From Benincasa hispida (taxonomy: Eukaryota; Streptophyta; Magnoliopsida; Cucurbitales; Cucurbitaceae), in contig NC_052354.1 in assembly GCF_009727055.1 (NCBI RefSeq), forward strand, positions 49,835,600 to 49,899,599: a DNA stretch of 64,000 nt, written 5' to 3'. The stretch's first letter is position 1. Every line of letters begins with the position of its first letter. The translations under genes were made by a program, and so were the position numbers. Shown piece by piece: positions 33,796 to 46,689 of the stretch. The notes under the pieces were generated by a model. That model worked only from the letters and a program-made list of their open reading frames with translations, did not search any database and had not been told where the DNA came from.

Positions 33796-36489
33796 AGGTT
33801 CTCTGATATTCCAAATTAAAGATCTGAATTGAACGCATTTTTCAGTCGTAGTGGGTTTTTGCATTTATGGTTAACCATTTTCTGCATTTGTGGATGAATA
33901 TGATGAATGTTTTCGAGTTTAAATTGCCTTTTTGTTAAAGCTTTCGGTATTACAAAGTGTTAATTGTAAGGGCCCCTGTGTTTTTGGGCAAAATTAACAA
34001 TGCAATCGAGTCTATAATTCGAAAAGTTCGAGTTCGTCGAGTCGTTCGTGATGAAGCTTTGGCGCATGGCGATGTAGTTCTCAACAAAGAAGAAGACCAA
34101 TGTTGGTCGGATCATGTAGCCTCAGGTAAGCGATCGTTTAGATATTTTTTTTTAGATGATCGTGTAGTATTTTCTAATCGATCATTTAGCTAATGCTAAA
34201 CGATGGGGTAAATCATTTACCCAATCGCGTAGCGTTGGTTGCGTGATCGCGTAGGCACTGGAGGTAGGCGATCGTAGTGGGAGCATGCGATGCTCGTTGT
34301 TTAGTAGAAGGCGCGCGCTAGATGATCGCGTAGTTAGCAAGATTCATTGCTTAGTTACTNCGCGCTAGATGATCGCGTAGTTAGCAAGATTCATTGCTTA
34401 GTTACTACCTTTGCGATCGCGCATGTGCGATACGGAGACATTAGCTAAGCGATCGCTTAAGCGATGGTGCTTTGTGGCATCGTAGTCACTTAGATGATCG
34501 CGAAATGCGGGCGTGTACTTCAGGCTTCATTGATTTGTAAAGGTACATGATCGTGTAGTAACAGCTAATGATTGTTTGGATTTTTCTAGACTATCGTATA
34601 GTAAATGCTAAATGATCGTTTAACTCTGGGAGCGCTAGTAAATGATAAAGCAAATAGTTTGTTTTATCGTGTAGACGATCGTGGGGTGCTTAGTACACGA
34701 TGGTTGGAGAAGCGATGCTTTTCTAAGCGGTTCAAGACCCAGTTTGCCTGTTTGAACCGGAGACTCCTTGCCTTTGTAATAGTTAGCTTTTCTTTTGTGT
34801 TTTAAGGCAATTTTACCCTGTTCATAAACTTTTATTGCTTATACATGTGATGTATGGTACTTATATGTCAAATTGTTTGTCATATAGTTAAAAACCCACC
34901 TTAGGTTGTGTAATTACTCATGCATCATGTATTATAAATGTTATAATCGAGCATGACGAAATTACTTGAAAGCATACACATGCATCATGAAATATATGAA
35001 ATATAAGAGTTAAATTTTGCATGCATTGAACATTATCATGCATCATCCTTTTATTATTAATGTTATAGTCTAAGGGTGAATGGAAGCATGTTTGCTTGTT
35101 TCATTGCGATTTTGTGTAAGTGTTATATAAAAGAAGTAGCAATGAATGGATAATGCATTAAGCATGGCACTTAGGCTGTTTATAAGTGTTATGAATGCCT
35201 TGCATGTGTTAGCTTCACATTGTGGTGTCTGTTTCCGTATAAGTGTTATAAAGGAAATTAGACCTAAAATCAATAATTCAGAGTTGCATGCAAACTTAGG
35301 GTGAACTTAAGTTTTTTTAAATGGGTTTTAAAATTGGATTGAGATAGACCTAAGTTCAAATGGTTCTAAAAAGTTTAGTAACCTAGATTAATCTTTTAAA
35401 ATCAGTTTAATAGGATTAAATTGGTTGGAATAAAAGAATAAATTTGTTGTAAACCTATCTATAAGGGACCTTTTGTCTAAGGCGGGTTCTAGCTAGGCTG
35501 GGGTACTTAAGTTGACGGAAAGGTAACACCCCTACCAGGGAACCTACCTAGAAAGGTGAGTTAGATAGATTTTCAACAAGCATGCGACGATTTGGTCAAA
35601 GATTCCATTAAAGAGTTTAATAGATGAGGATCAAAAGTTGTTTCACTATCCAAGGTAAAAGTTACTCTTGCAAAAACCTAAAAGACACTTAGTTAAAATC
35701 CTTAGCCATGTTTTTTCTAAGTAAACTAAACCCTAGATTATAAAATACTCAGTGGGAGAAAGAGGCGTATCAGATATGTCTATGATTCCACTCACGTTTC
35801 TCGCTGTATGTTCACACCGTGGGATTCATGCTTGGCCTCGAGATGCCCAGGATGCATTCCCCTTCAGATGGTGTTTGCATGAGTCAATATCAAAGTGGAC
35901 GGAGAGAGTGTTTAGAGTAAGTGGGTGAAGGGTGTGTGTCAACACATCCTATGGTCTCTATCATTAGTTCACACCATGAGATCATTCTGTATGCCCTCGT
36001 GTCACCTTCAAAGCGTCCCCTTTCAGATGGGTTTATGCAGTTGGTCAATATCAAGGTAAACTCCAGAAATGGATGGGTCACTTTAGGTTTTGCCCCAATC
36101 GGATTTTTTCCCTTTGGATTGGCCTTTTGGGACGGACCTCTAGGGCTTAAAATGGCGGGTCACACTTATGAGAAATTGTTAGTTAATGATCTCTTGGCCA
36201 AATCAATGATGGCTTGTCGTTATAGAAACAAGAGTTGTTCTAGTATTAATGACTGGTTGAGAACTTCTCAATTCAGAGGAGGAATAGCTGACCTCCCTTC
36301 GTCGGCTTTTGTCCTAAACCTTTGAAGCGTCATTGCAAAACTAGATGTCACACGGGGTTCATGTTGGTTTTGCTAAAACCTTATTGGATGTTGTTTTGTT
36401 TTACAGTGGGTATTTGCTTAAAATCTAACATAGGTCAATGTTTTTTCTTTTTAGCAACTCGTTAGTATTTCCGTTTAAAGCTTTTAAAA
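33796..36489 (+). mobile_element. Leader of copia element B
   Basis: It contains a CGATCG-type repeat block at 34130-34720, six TTATAA-paired palindromes at about 34931-35250 and a conserved block at 35458-35570. At 34314-34406 a 46-base stretch is doubled around a single N (34360), likely an assembly fault. Open frames such as 35921-36325 have no recognisable domain and lie in sequence shared with other leaders, so I do not call genes. Confidence 0.88.
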
Positions 36490-36589
36490 ATGACCGACTA
36501 CTTACAGTGGAAAGAATCATGTGAAACAAATTTCGTGGCAAACGACCTCCATTCCACTACTCTCCAAAAGAGGAGACAAGATAGTAAAT

Positions 36590-39412
36590 ATGATTTATTA
36601 GTCTTGGAGACATGTTTGGTAAAGAATGATGATTCTGCATAGATCCTCGATTCAGGTGCTACCAATCATGTCAGTTCCTCTTACCAAGGATTCAGGTCCT
36701 GGCAAGCATTGCCATGGGGAGAGATGACTCTTCGAGTCAGAACTAGTGAGGTTGTTTCAACTGTTGCTGTAGACAGGCTGATTTGTTGACAAGAAACGTT
36801 ATCTGTTACTGGATAATGTTTTTATAGTTCCTCATATTAAGAGGAACTTAATTTCAGTTTTTTGTCTCATTGAACAAGGCTACATCGTCTCCTTTTCTAA
36901 GAATAAAGTGTTTATTTTCAAGAATGGAATGGAGATTGGTTATGGTTCAATGGAAAATAACTTATATGTACTAAGGCCGTTAGTCATAAAGCCTTGTTTA
37001 ACACTGAACTGTTCAATACGGCAACAACAGCTAAAAGACCAAAGGTTTCTCCGAAGGAAAATGCCCATCTTTGGCATCTTAGTTTAGGTCACATCAACCT
37101 CAATAGGATTGAGAAGTTGGTGAAAAGTGGACTTCTAAAAAGTTTAGAAGAAAACTCCTTGTCGATATGTGAATCATGCCTCGAAGGCAAGATGACCAAA
37201 CGACCTTTTACTGGAAAAGGTTACAGAGCCAAGAAAGCCTTGGAGTTTGTACATTCAGACCTCTGTGGTCCGATGAATGTTAGAGCTCAAGATGGGTATG
37301 AATACTTCATCTCTTTCATAGATGATTATTCAAGGTTTGGGTATCTCTTCCTAATGCAATGTAAGTCTGAAGCCCTTGACAAATTCAAGGAGTATAAGGC
37401 TGAAGTTGAAAACTTGTTAGGTAAGAAGATAAAAACACTATGATCTAATCGTGGTGGAGAGTATATGAACCTCCAATTCCAGAACTATATGATAGAACAT
37501 GGAATTTCATTCCAACTCTCGGCTCCTGGTACATCTCAGTAGAATGGTGTATCAAAAAGGAGAAACAGGACCTTGTTGGACATGGTTCGATCTATGATGA
37601 GTTATCCTCATCTTCCAGACTCGTTTTGGGGTTATGCAGTGCAAACTGCATGTTATATCCTCAACAACGTTCCCTCAAAAAGTGTTTCTGAAACACCTTT
37701 TGAGTTATGGAGAGGCCGTAAAGGTAGTTTATGCCATTTTAGGATTTGTAGTTGTCCAGCACATGTGTTAGTGACTAACCCAAAGAAGTTGGAACCGCGT
37801 TCGAAGGTTTTCCTCTTTGTAGGCTACCCCAAGGAAACGAGAGGAGGNAGTTGGAACCGCGTTCGAAGGTTTTCCTCTTTGTAGGCTACCCCAAGGAAAC
37901 GAGAGGAGGATACTTCTATGATCCAAGTGAGAATAAAGTGTTTATTTCCACTAATGCTATCTTCTTGAAAGAAGACCACACGAGGGATCATAAGCCACGA
38001 AGTAAGCTCGTTTTATGTGAAATCTCTAGTGAGACTGAAACTGCTGAGGGTTCAATAAAGGCCGACAAATCAACAAGAGTTGTTGAGGTCGGAACGTCTA
38101 GTCAACCAGCTCAAGAATTGAGTCTGCCTCGACGTAGTGGAAGGGTTATGAACCCACCAGATCGCTACATGGGTTTGACTGAAGCCCATAACATCATTAC
38201 GAATGATTGAGTCGAGGATTCGTTGTCTTTTAAGAAAGTAATGGAGGATGTTGACAAAGATGAATGGGTTAAAGCCATGAACCAGGAAATGGAGTCTATG
38301 TACTTCAATAACGTCTAGAAGCTTGTTGATCCACTTGATGGGGTAAGGCCTATTGGGTGTAAGTGGATCTATAAGCGAAAGAGAGGTGTAGATGGAAAGG
38401 TGCAAACCTTTAAGGCTAGACTTGTGGCAAAGGGTTATACCCAGTTTGAGGGAATTGACTATGAGGAAACTTTCTCACTTGTTGTCATGCTGAAGTCTAT
38501 CAGGATTCTCCTGTCCATAGCCACATTTTATGATTATGAAATATGGCAAGTGGACGTCAAGATTGCCTTTCTTAATGGTAATATTGAGGAGACCATCTAT
38601 ATGACTCAACTAGAGGGGTTCGTAGTTCCAGATCAAGAGCAAAGAGTTTGCAAGCTTAATAGGTCCATTTATGGGCTGAAACAAGCATCTAGATCTTGGA
38701 ACATCAAATTTGACACTGCTGTCAAGTCGTTTGGCTTTTATCAGAACGTTGATGAGCCTTGTGTTTACAAGATCATCAACAGCTCAGTAGCTTTCCTGGT
38801 ACTGTATGTGGATGATATCCTACTCATTGAGAATGATCTAGGGTATCTAACGACATTAAGAGTTGGCTAGCTGCCCAGTTCCAAATGAAAGATTTGGGTG
38901 AGGCACAGTATGTTCTCGGGATTCAGATTATTCGGGATCGCAAGAACAAATGGTTAGCCCTATCTCAGGCATCGTACATTGATCAAATGTTAATCAGATA
39001 CAGGATGCAGGATTCCAAGAGGGGTTTGTTACCCTTCAGGCATGGAATCATTTTGTCTAAGGATCAATGTCCTAAGACACCTCAAGAAGTTGAGGAGATG
39101 AGACAGATTCCCTATGCTTCTGCTGTAGGAAGCTTGATGTATGCAATGTTGTGTACTCGACCCGATACTTACTATGCAATAGGGATTGTCAATCGGTATC
39201 AGTCTAATCCAGGATTTTATCACTGGATGGCGGTCAAGACGATCCTCAAGTATCTTCAGAGAATGAGAGACTATATGATTGTATATGGAGATAAGGATCT
39301 GATCCTTATAGGATACAACGTTGCTGATCCCTTTACAAAGGCCCTCACGACTAAAGTGTTCGAGGGTCACCTGGAGAGTCTGGGTCTGCAGGACATGCGT
39401 CATCTTGTCTAG
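36590..39412 (+). pseudogene. Broken copia pol, copy B
   Basis: The protease motif DSGATNH is intact (about 36650), but a TAG precedes it. Integrase spans about 37060-37780 (LWHLSLGHIN; CESCLEGKMTKRPF; FIDDYSRFGYLFLMQ) with TGA at 37441 and TAG at 37540-37542. A 61-base duplication around an N (37848) shifts the frame. RT at 38400-38870 keeps WQVDVKIAFLNG and LYVDDILLIEND. At about 39311 the sequence jumps from DLILIGY to NVADPFTKALTTKVFEGHL, deleting most of RNase H with its catalytic residues. Only a gag stub remains upstream (36490-36590). Non-autonomous. Confidence 0.93.
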
Positions 39413-39503
39413 GGCAAGTGGGAGATGATGCTGGGGTATGCCCTAGTTTATTGTATATTGTACATTTTTATATTGTATTGTACATTAGTCTCCCGAGTCA
39501 TTA

Positions 39504-39518
39504 GAACAAGTGGGAGAT
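39504..39518 (+). other. Polypurine tract of copia B
   Basis: AGAACAAGTGGGAGA directly before the LTR start at 39519. Confidence 0.85.
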
Positions 39519-41726
39519 TGTTGGGATTGGTGTCCTACTTCTCCCAGAGTCTCATTGTTTTCTAAAGATACACATTGTTTAATGAATAAAATAAGTGTTA
39601 TTGAATTCTGGCATTTACTCATATCCAATAAACAAAGCTCCTTGGTTATCTTATGTGAACTTAAGCATGTATATGTGATATACAAGTGGATCATGACTTA
39701 AGTGATAACCTAAATAGCTCTGTAGTATAAGGATTAAGGTGAGATAACTGATCCCTGTGACACTACGGATACGGCATGCTTTGTAAAGGTTTTCAAGTGT
39801 TGTACACTACTACAGATGGTAGATCCTGACCATTCATGTGGAGACGTGCGAGCGAGGGTGTCATATACAAAGAGTTTATATAACACCTGGACCACGAGAT
39901 GACTACACTCTGTATATAACGCCGTTGATACTAGAGACTTACATCTCACCTAAATGACCATAGATGATACGATCTTAATCCTGAATGTTTTGAGAACTCC
40001 TACCTTTGAGGGCGGTTCTTTGATTAGTATGGGTGAGAGTGGCCAGATTGCCAACTCAACATACCTACCTTTTTGGGGACTTGTCTGATCTAGGAGTTGG
40101 GAACTCAATCCATAAGATGGAATTTACTCCTTTCCCGAAGTAGGGATAAGTAGAGAGATTGCTCCCTTAAGGGTTGATTCTGGGGCTTGAACATAGTGGC
40201 CACAGCTTCTCTTTGAAAGAGAAGATCAGTCATAGTAGGACTATGACTTATGTTCATTAGAGGGATCAGTGGTACTTAAGGAGACAGATGTAACTATAGG
40301 GGCATAACGGTTATTGGCCCAGTTGTACTTACGAGCAATCTGTGAAGGGTTGTCGCACTGCTGATTGGTTAAGATGGACACATAATATATCTATAGTAAG
40401 AAGAGTTCAGCTATCGGTCTTTAGTGGAGTGCTGCAGTTAATGGATGGTGAATCCCGTGACTAAAGAGTTTAGTCAGTTATTCACGTAACGTTGGAGGTT
40501 CGAGCTACAGGTTCATGAGGTCCCCTTGGTAGCTCAATGGATTCAGTTGAGGATCAATTCTTGGTGTTGACTTAAAATGTTCAAATTGACAAGAGGTATT
40601 TGATTATATATGATATAATCGATATGATGTATGAGATACATCTAATGGAGGATTGATGTAAATGAGATTTACATTAAATATCATGGAATAGAAAAAGAAC
40701 TATGGTTTATATGTTTCCATGAGATGAAAATATTAAAACTATAGATTATAAATATAGTATGAATAAATTGGTTATCATTTATATTTATAATAATATTAAT
40801 TATTGGATAATTATATCTTTTTATTTAAAAAACCATATGAATGGGTGGTTATTGAATCATGATAACTGTAAGTTTTAAAAGAAAAAATGGTTTTCCTATT
40901 TTTAAAAAAGAAGTTTTTGACAAACGCTAAAAGGTTTTGAGTTTTCTCTCCACGCAAAAGAAACTCACGAAGTCGTCAAGTAAATTCGAATTTACTAAAC
41001 GATGGCTGGACGAGCTAAAAGATCGTGCATAGTAGAGCTAACGATCGTGCAGTATTTACTAAACGATCATATAGTTTTGCTAAACGATCACTGGTCCACG
41101 GTAAACGATCATGTAAATCTATAGGCGACAGACCGAGCTAAACGATGAGTTAAACTATCGCATAGCTAGACAATCGCTTAGCTTTATCTAAGCGATTGGG
41201 CATCGATCTCCCACTTGCCCAATCGTGTACGCGATCGGTGTTTCCTCCGTTCGTCTGCCTCATACCAAGTACGAACAGAGCCCACCCTCTGGATTCTCAC
41301 ACCGAGAATACCAAAGTCGCCTTGTTGGTGGTGTCAAACTCAACTCGACACCGTCAAGGTTTTTTGGAGGCCGTTCGTGGTGCTGTCGAGGTCGTTCGTT
41401 TTGCAGAAGAGTTCGTGACCAAGGAGATCGTTGAGGACGAGTGCGAAGTGCTCGTGTTGTGTTCGTTGCGGTGTCGCAGTCGTGTAGATCGAGTGCTCAA
41501 TGTTGCTATAGTTCTAACGGTCGTGCGCATCTGAGCATAGAGACGCTTCTGCCATTGTGCGTAGAGTTTTTCTCATTGTTCATTTGTTGTTCATGCTGTA
41601 ATTTCTGCATTTGAATTGTATAATCGTTTGTTTGAAGTCGACTATAAATGTATTGTTCATTCATGATTGTGATTTGGAATAATCTTGTTCCGCTGCTCAT
41701 GAAAATTTCAGTTCTGATTTCCTTCA
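39519..41726 (+). repeat. 3' LTR of copia B
   Basis: It starts TGTTGGGATTGG and ends TTCCTTCA. CGATCG repeat cluster at about 40990-41240. It aligns with 31558-33780 over its whole length, with scattered substitutions and small indels. Confidence 0.92.
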
Positions 41727-42799
41727 CTTGTCAATTTGAACATTTCAAATTAACCCAAACACTGGTTCTCGAATTTATCCAAGCTACCCAGGGGACCTAA
41801 TAGATCTGTAGCTCGAAGCTCCAACGATCCGTGAATAGCTAACTAAACTCTTTAGCCACGAGATTCACCATCCATTACTGTCAGGCATTCCATCAGATAT
41901 AACCAATCATGAGTACGATGACCCTTCACAGATGCTCGTAAGTACAGCTGGGTCAAATTACCATTTTGCCCCTGTAGTTACATCTCACTTCTTAAGTACC
42001 ACTGATTCCTCTAATGAACAATACAACATAGTTCAACTATGTGTGAACACCTCTCGGGCAAAAAGAAGGTGTGTGGCGCCACATCGTTCAAGCCTCGAAA
42101 TCAGCCCTTAAGGGAGCTATCTATCTACTTATCCTTGCCTTAGGGAAAGAGTGAATTCCATCTTATGTAGCTGAGTTCCCAACTCCTAAATCAGATGAAT
42201 CCCCAAAATGGTAGGTTTGAATAGACGACCTGGCCACTCGCACCCATACAAATCAAAGAACCGCCCTCAATGGCAGGAGTTCCTAACTCACTCAGGATTT
42301 AGGTCATGTTACCTATGGTCATCCTAGTGAAGTGAAGTCTCTGTCATGAACGATGTTATATAATGAGACGTTAAAACTTCGTGGTCTAGCCTTATACAAA
42401 CTCTTTGTATAGGACTCCCTCACTTGCATGTTCCCAACACGAATGATCAGAATCAAATCATCTGTGACAAGTCATAACACTTGTGACCATTCCACAAAGC
42501 GGGTCGCATCCGTAACGTTACTAGGATAAAGTTTCCCTCCTATATCCATATACTACAGACCATTTTGGTTATCACTTAAGACATGATCCACTTGTATGTT
42601 GTATGTCACCATATACATGCTTGAGTCACATACAGATAACTAGGAATTTTATGTTTATTGGTTTGTGGTAAAGCAAATAAAACAAGCAACTGAGCAAAAT
42701 ACAAGATGTGAAGTAAATATCATATATTAACAACATAAGCGTTCGTACAAACTGTTTACAAACTATAGGACACGAGACTTTACGGCATCAACCCCAACA
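41727..42799 (-). repeat. 5' LTR of copia E, outer part
   Basis: It is the continuation of the E LTR after the B insertion. It runs to the inverted LTR start (CATCAACCCCAACA, ending 42799). With 30595-31557 it makes about 2036 bp, the family LTR length. Confidence 0.88.
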
Positions 42800-43457
42800 G
42801 TTCAAGCCCCAGAATCAGCCCTTAAGTGAGCAATTTATCTACTTGCCCCGACATTGGGGAAGGAGTGAATTTCTTTTTGTGTAGTTGTGTTCCTAGCTCC
42901 CTAATCGGACGAATCCCCAAAATGGTAGGTTTGTTGAGTTGGCGATCTGGCCACTCTCACCTATACAAATCAAAAAACCACCTTCATAGGCAGGTGTTCA
43001 CAACTCACTCAGGATTCAGGTCACGTTACCTATAGTCATCCTGGTAAAATGTAAGTCTCTATTATGAATGTTGTTGTAATGAGATTAACATTTTGTGGTC
43101 TGATCTTATACAAACTCCTTTGTATAGAATATCCCCGCTCACATGTCTCCACATGAATGATCAGAATCAGATCATTTGTAGCACTTTACAACAATTGTAA
43201 CATCTACAAAGCGGGTCATACTCATAGTGTCACCAGGATAAGGTATCCAACCTTATCCATCTACTACATGATCTACCTATATGTCTCTACATACATTTTA
43301 AGCTGCAAGATAACCTTGGATGTTAGTTTATTGGTTTGTGGTTAATGCAACTAATTTTGAAATAAATCATCGCATATTTTATTACATAAATAATATGTTT
43401 GTATAGTACAATTACAAACTATGTGACCCTACAAGATTTAGGGCATCAATCCCAACA
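42800..43457 (-). repeat. Copia LTR fragment F
   Basis: The second inverted LTR start ends TCAATCCCAACA at 43457. It begins mid-LTR (GTTCAAGCCCCAGAATCAGC), right where E's LTR ends, as expected if E inserted into an older LTR and the other half was lost. This is the right edge of the retrotransposon block. Confidence 0.85.
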
Positions 43458-43570
43458 CTCGTATGCTAACACCTACCATAATTCATAAACAATTATAAAA
43501 GAAGAATAAATAATAACTTATATTGTAACTAAAATAAGTAGATCTCATACGACCAATGAATGGATATTAC

Positions 43571-44299
43571 CTGGAATGCATGAAGGAAATCCCAGTAGGT
43601 TGTATTTGACAATGTAGTTCTTATTGTTCTTGGACCTTTTTTTATAGTCATCTCCCTTGCGACTCAATCCTCTTTGTAGTCTAAGTAACGTCCTCTCCCA
43701 TAGCATGTTTCCCCAATTCATGGAATTAAAGTAATCCAAATCCTCCTCATCAATTAATAATATCTTGTCAACATTAGCCTTCATCTTCTCCTTCCCCATC
43801 ATACCCAATTCAGTATAATATATCAATGTCTTCTTCACAACATCCATGTCATTATCAAACACCATGTCCTTGTACACTGTCTTTAAGGTACCAATGTGAA
43901 TGTCCCCCCAAAATCATGCTTAAAGTACCTACTACGTAGTGATCCAAATGTTTCACCCCTTCTCACAACTGTTAGGTTAGGTGACCACCACAATCCAGTC
44001 ACCAACAGGGAGTCTTCTTTGGAGAATGTAACAATCGTACCATTCAAATCGAAGGTCATTGCATCCTTCCTATCGTCTATAATCTCCCTCAATAGAATAT
44101 AGTGGACCAATGGGTTGTTGAAGATAATATCCATGTCCACGTCCACGAATCGCCCAAATACCATCTTCTTGAAGAGGGCAAGCTGAGTGGGAGTAAGCTT
44201 CTCTTTCACAATCTTGTTAGTTGCCTCAATGTGAGAGGATAGACTGGTCGCTTAGCCTGGAAAACGATCCTGAGGAGGAATCTTGAATTGTCTAGTCAT
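43571..44299 (-). pseudogene. DUF1985-type gene fragment, broken
   Basis: The minus strand encodes about 240 residues from ATG 44299 (MTRQFKIPPQDRF) to a likely splice donor GTAATATCC after 43571. Stretches such as KKMVFGRFVDVDMD, SLLVTGLWWSPN and YIVKYNLLGFPS resemble, from memory, the DUF1985 domain that accompanies Ulp1-like proteases, often carried by Mutator-like (CUMULE/Kaonashi type) transposons in plants. TAA at 44252-44254 is codon 16, and a frameshift lies in a run of six Gs near 43905, after HDFGG. No protease domain is seen downstream; the LTR fragment F begins about 110 bases away. The function call is family-level only and the gene is broken. Confidence 0.65.
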
Positions 44300-44446
44300 A
44301 CTGCACAGAATAACAAAGAACGCCAGAAATTAAGCATTATGTTCAATACTCAATGCACAATGTACGATACTCGGTGCACGATATACGATACTCAATACTC
44401 GATACACGATACACAATACATGATTACTGGATAGTAGATACACGAT

Positions 44447-44586
44447 GCATGCTACATAATGTCCCTTACTCGATACATGCTACATAGTGTCCCTTACTCA
44501 AAACATGCTACATAGTGTCCCTTACTCGGTACATGCTACACAGTGTCCCTTACTTGATACATGCTACATAGTGTCCCTTACACGAT
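44447..44586. repeat. 28-bp minisatellite, five units
   Basis: Units start at 44447, 44475, 44503, 44531 and 44559, each 28 bp, with consensus ACATGCTACATAGTGTCCCT followed by TACTCGAT. Upstream, 44345-44420 holds shorter irregular repeats of CGATACACGATAC type. Confidence 0.95.
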
Positions 44587-45295
44587 ACACGATGGCTCGA
44601 TTTGATTTTCCACCTTCATGATTTATCCTACTCAAATCCTACACTCTAGACGGTCCGAAATACCCAAAAATATGAAAACCGAAATGAAAAAAATCTGAGC
44701 TCCAGCCAAACATGCAAGCTATAAAACTGAAATGAAAACCGTTTTGGTTGAGTATCGAGGAACATGCAAGTACATGTCAGGAACATGATGCCAAAATATA
44801 ACAAAAAAAGAGATGAATGATGCCAAAATATAAACAAAGAGAAAAATGTTACCTAGAGAGAATCGAGAGAGTTTTGAGTATAGAGGTGCAGTCGTCGGGA
44901 GATATAAAATTGGAAGACGAGAGAGAATAGTCTAAGAAATGAGTTGAAGTGGTGAAATAATGGACTTTAAGTGGGTTAAGAAGTCAAAAAGTTCAAAAGG
45001 ATTGAGCATACATTAATCGAGTATCGAGTATACACGTGTCGATTGCACTCATATCGAGTGACCATGCATTTAGGTATCGAATGACCATGCATCGAGGATC
45101 GTGTGATGAGCCAACAAAGATTGTGTGATGAGTAATCAAGGATCAAGTTTCTTGGTAGGCTCAGGCACACGAGGTGCATCTCAAGGGCGAAGCGGTAAAA
45201 TCACACGTGGATGACATCAGCAGAAGACCACTTTCCATTACCTTTTCTACAGGTGGCCATTTTTTCATTTGGGTCCCAAAATGAGGCATCCGTAC

Positions 45296-45326
<31 letters not shown>

Positions 45327-45354
45327 GTGGTTTGAGGTGCATCATTTGCCATTT
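44587..45354. other. Intergenic DNA, GATCGAG-type short repeats, poly-A run
   Basis: No gene seen. Irregular repeats of ATCGAGTATCGAG and GACCATGCAT type lie at 45015-45130. A run of about 28 A lies at 45297-45324; it could be a retroposon tail, but no retroposon body was recognised. Confidence 0.6.
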
Positions 45355-46480
45355 TACCTATTTAAATCCATCAAAGTTGCGGTGCATCATTTGCAACTTG
45401 AACTCCCAATTCTGAGTTGCTTTAAGGATTGAAGAGTCGTCGAGAATAATACATTGAGAAAAAAAGAAAAGATTGAAGTTTTTTTTTTTAAGTGTTGTGG
45501 TGAGAACTATGAAGCACAGACACAGATAACGGCTACTAACGATACGGATACTGCGATTCGTCAATTTCTAAAAAATTAAGAATACAAATAGTCTAAGGTT
45601 GTTCATTTTTTATATATTTTTTATATATATATATAATATAGGATATAGATATTTAGCATATAAGTTAATAACAATAGCACAAAGAATACAAACATGAAAT
45701 CAATACAAAAAAAGCAACATCCAAGATGTTGAAGTACAATAGTTAATAAAATTACGAAAAGTGACTTATATTGCAAAGAAAAGAAGAGATTAAGGGGAAA
45801 GTATGAAGATAAACGAAGAACTTATTGTTGAAAATATCAAATATTTATATTTTGGTGGACTTCGTGGGGACTCAAATGTGAAGATGAAGATTGGATGATT
45901 CTAGTCTAGGTTTGGTCCGTTATTTTTTTTTTTTTTTTTTTAAAGTTTTGGACTCGAGTAGCGAGCTTTTCAAATAGGTTGCCTAATTTTAGATTGGGAA
46001 AGATTAGATGAGTTACTTATCTTTTTTTCTTTAAAAAAAAAAGTATGCATAGAAATGTATACATCAAATCGCGTGTCCGATATGTATCTGAGAAGTATTT
46101 GGAAGTATCGGTATCTAATACGTGTATTTGCCTCACATGAAGTATCTATGTTTCATAGGTAGAGAATAATGATTAAGAAAAAAAAAACCCTTTTTATTGT
46201 AATAGAAGTTATGAGTTACAAAACTTTTTTAATTCTAAAATTATTAAATTTTCATTTTTGAATTAAATTAAAGAAAAAAATCACGTAGGAGAAACTTTTT
46301 ACATCCTAACCTTTGAGTTTTTATTGAACTTATTATTGATAATTAATAAGAATCAATTGTGTACTTTATTGATAACTAATAGTTGATTGTTTATACACTA
46401 TTTATAATTAATCTTTAATGACATATTCTGTAAATAAGTAAATTAAAGAAGGGACAAAAGTGCCCAAAAATGTTTTTTTC
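45355..46480. repeat. Duplicated segment, copy 1
   Basis: Parts of this AT-rich stretch recur in the same orientation at 49866-50330. Examples are GGTGCATCATTTGCAACTTG (45381 and 49896) and the tract around TCTAAAATTATTAAA (about 46235 and 50078). Copy 1 is longer by an inserted middle part. No gene seen. Confidence 0.8.
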
Positions 46481-46689
46481 AAGATCTCACGTTTTACTAG
46501 TCGGAACTATGTGTGATGCACTTGTTATCGTAACATTGAAAATGAAATTTACATGTATAAATTGAAAAGATTACTCAATCTAAATCTCAATCTCACACAA
46601 ATTTTAAGAAAAAACACTCAATTTACTTTAAATAATAAGAAAAAAAATAAATAAGATAACATTACCTTAGGCAAAAAAAATCATTTATT

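Larger units (their letters stand above)
31558..41726 (+). mobile_element. Ty1/copia element B, two LTRs, nested in E
   Basis: This is the only copia copy here with both full LTRs (2223 and 2208 bp by the borders chosen). Primer site, leader, pol and polypurine tract are in order, but most of gag is deleted and RNase H lacks its core. The 5' LTR start has TA in place of TG. The right flank starts CTTGT, while the left flank ends CTCTT, so the target duplication is blurred by a small change at the left junction. Visible differences between the two LTRs show it is not recent. Confidence 0.93.

Noticed and set aside
35921..36325. Plus frame of 134 codons in the leader of B
   Set aside because: The homologous leader in C is broken by stops, and no domain is visible; treated as leader.
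44447..44586. CRISPR-like array
   Set aside because: Units are contiguous with no spacers, and this is a plant nuclear context; it is a minisatellite.
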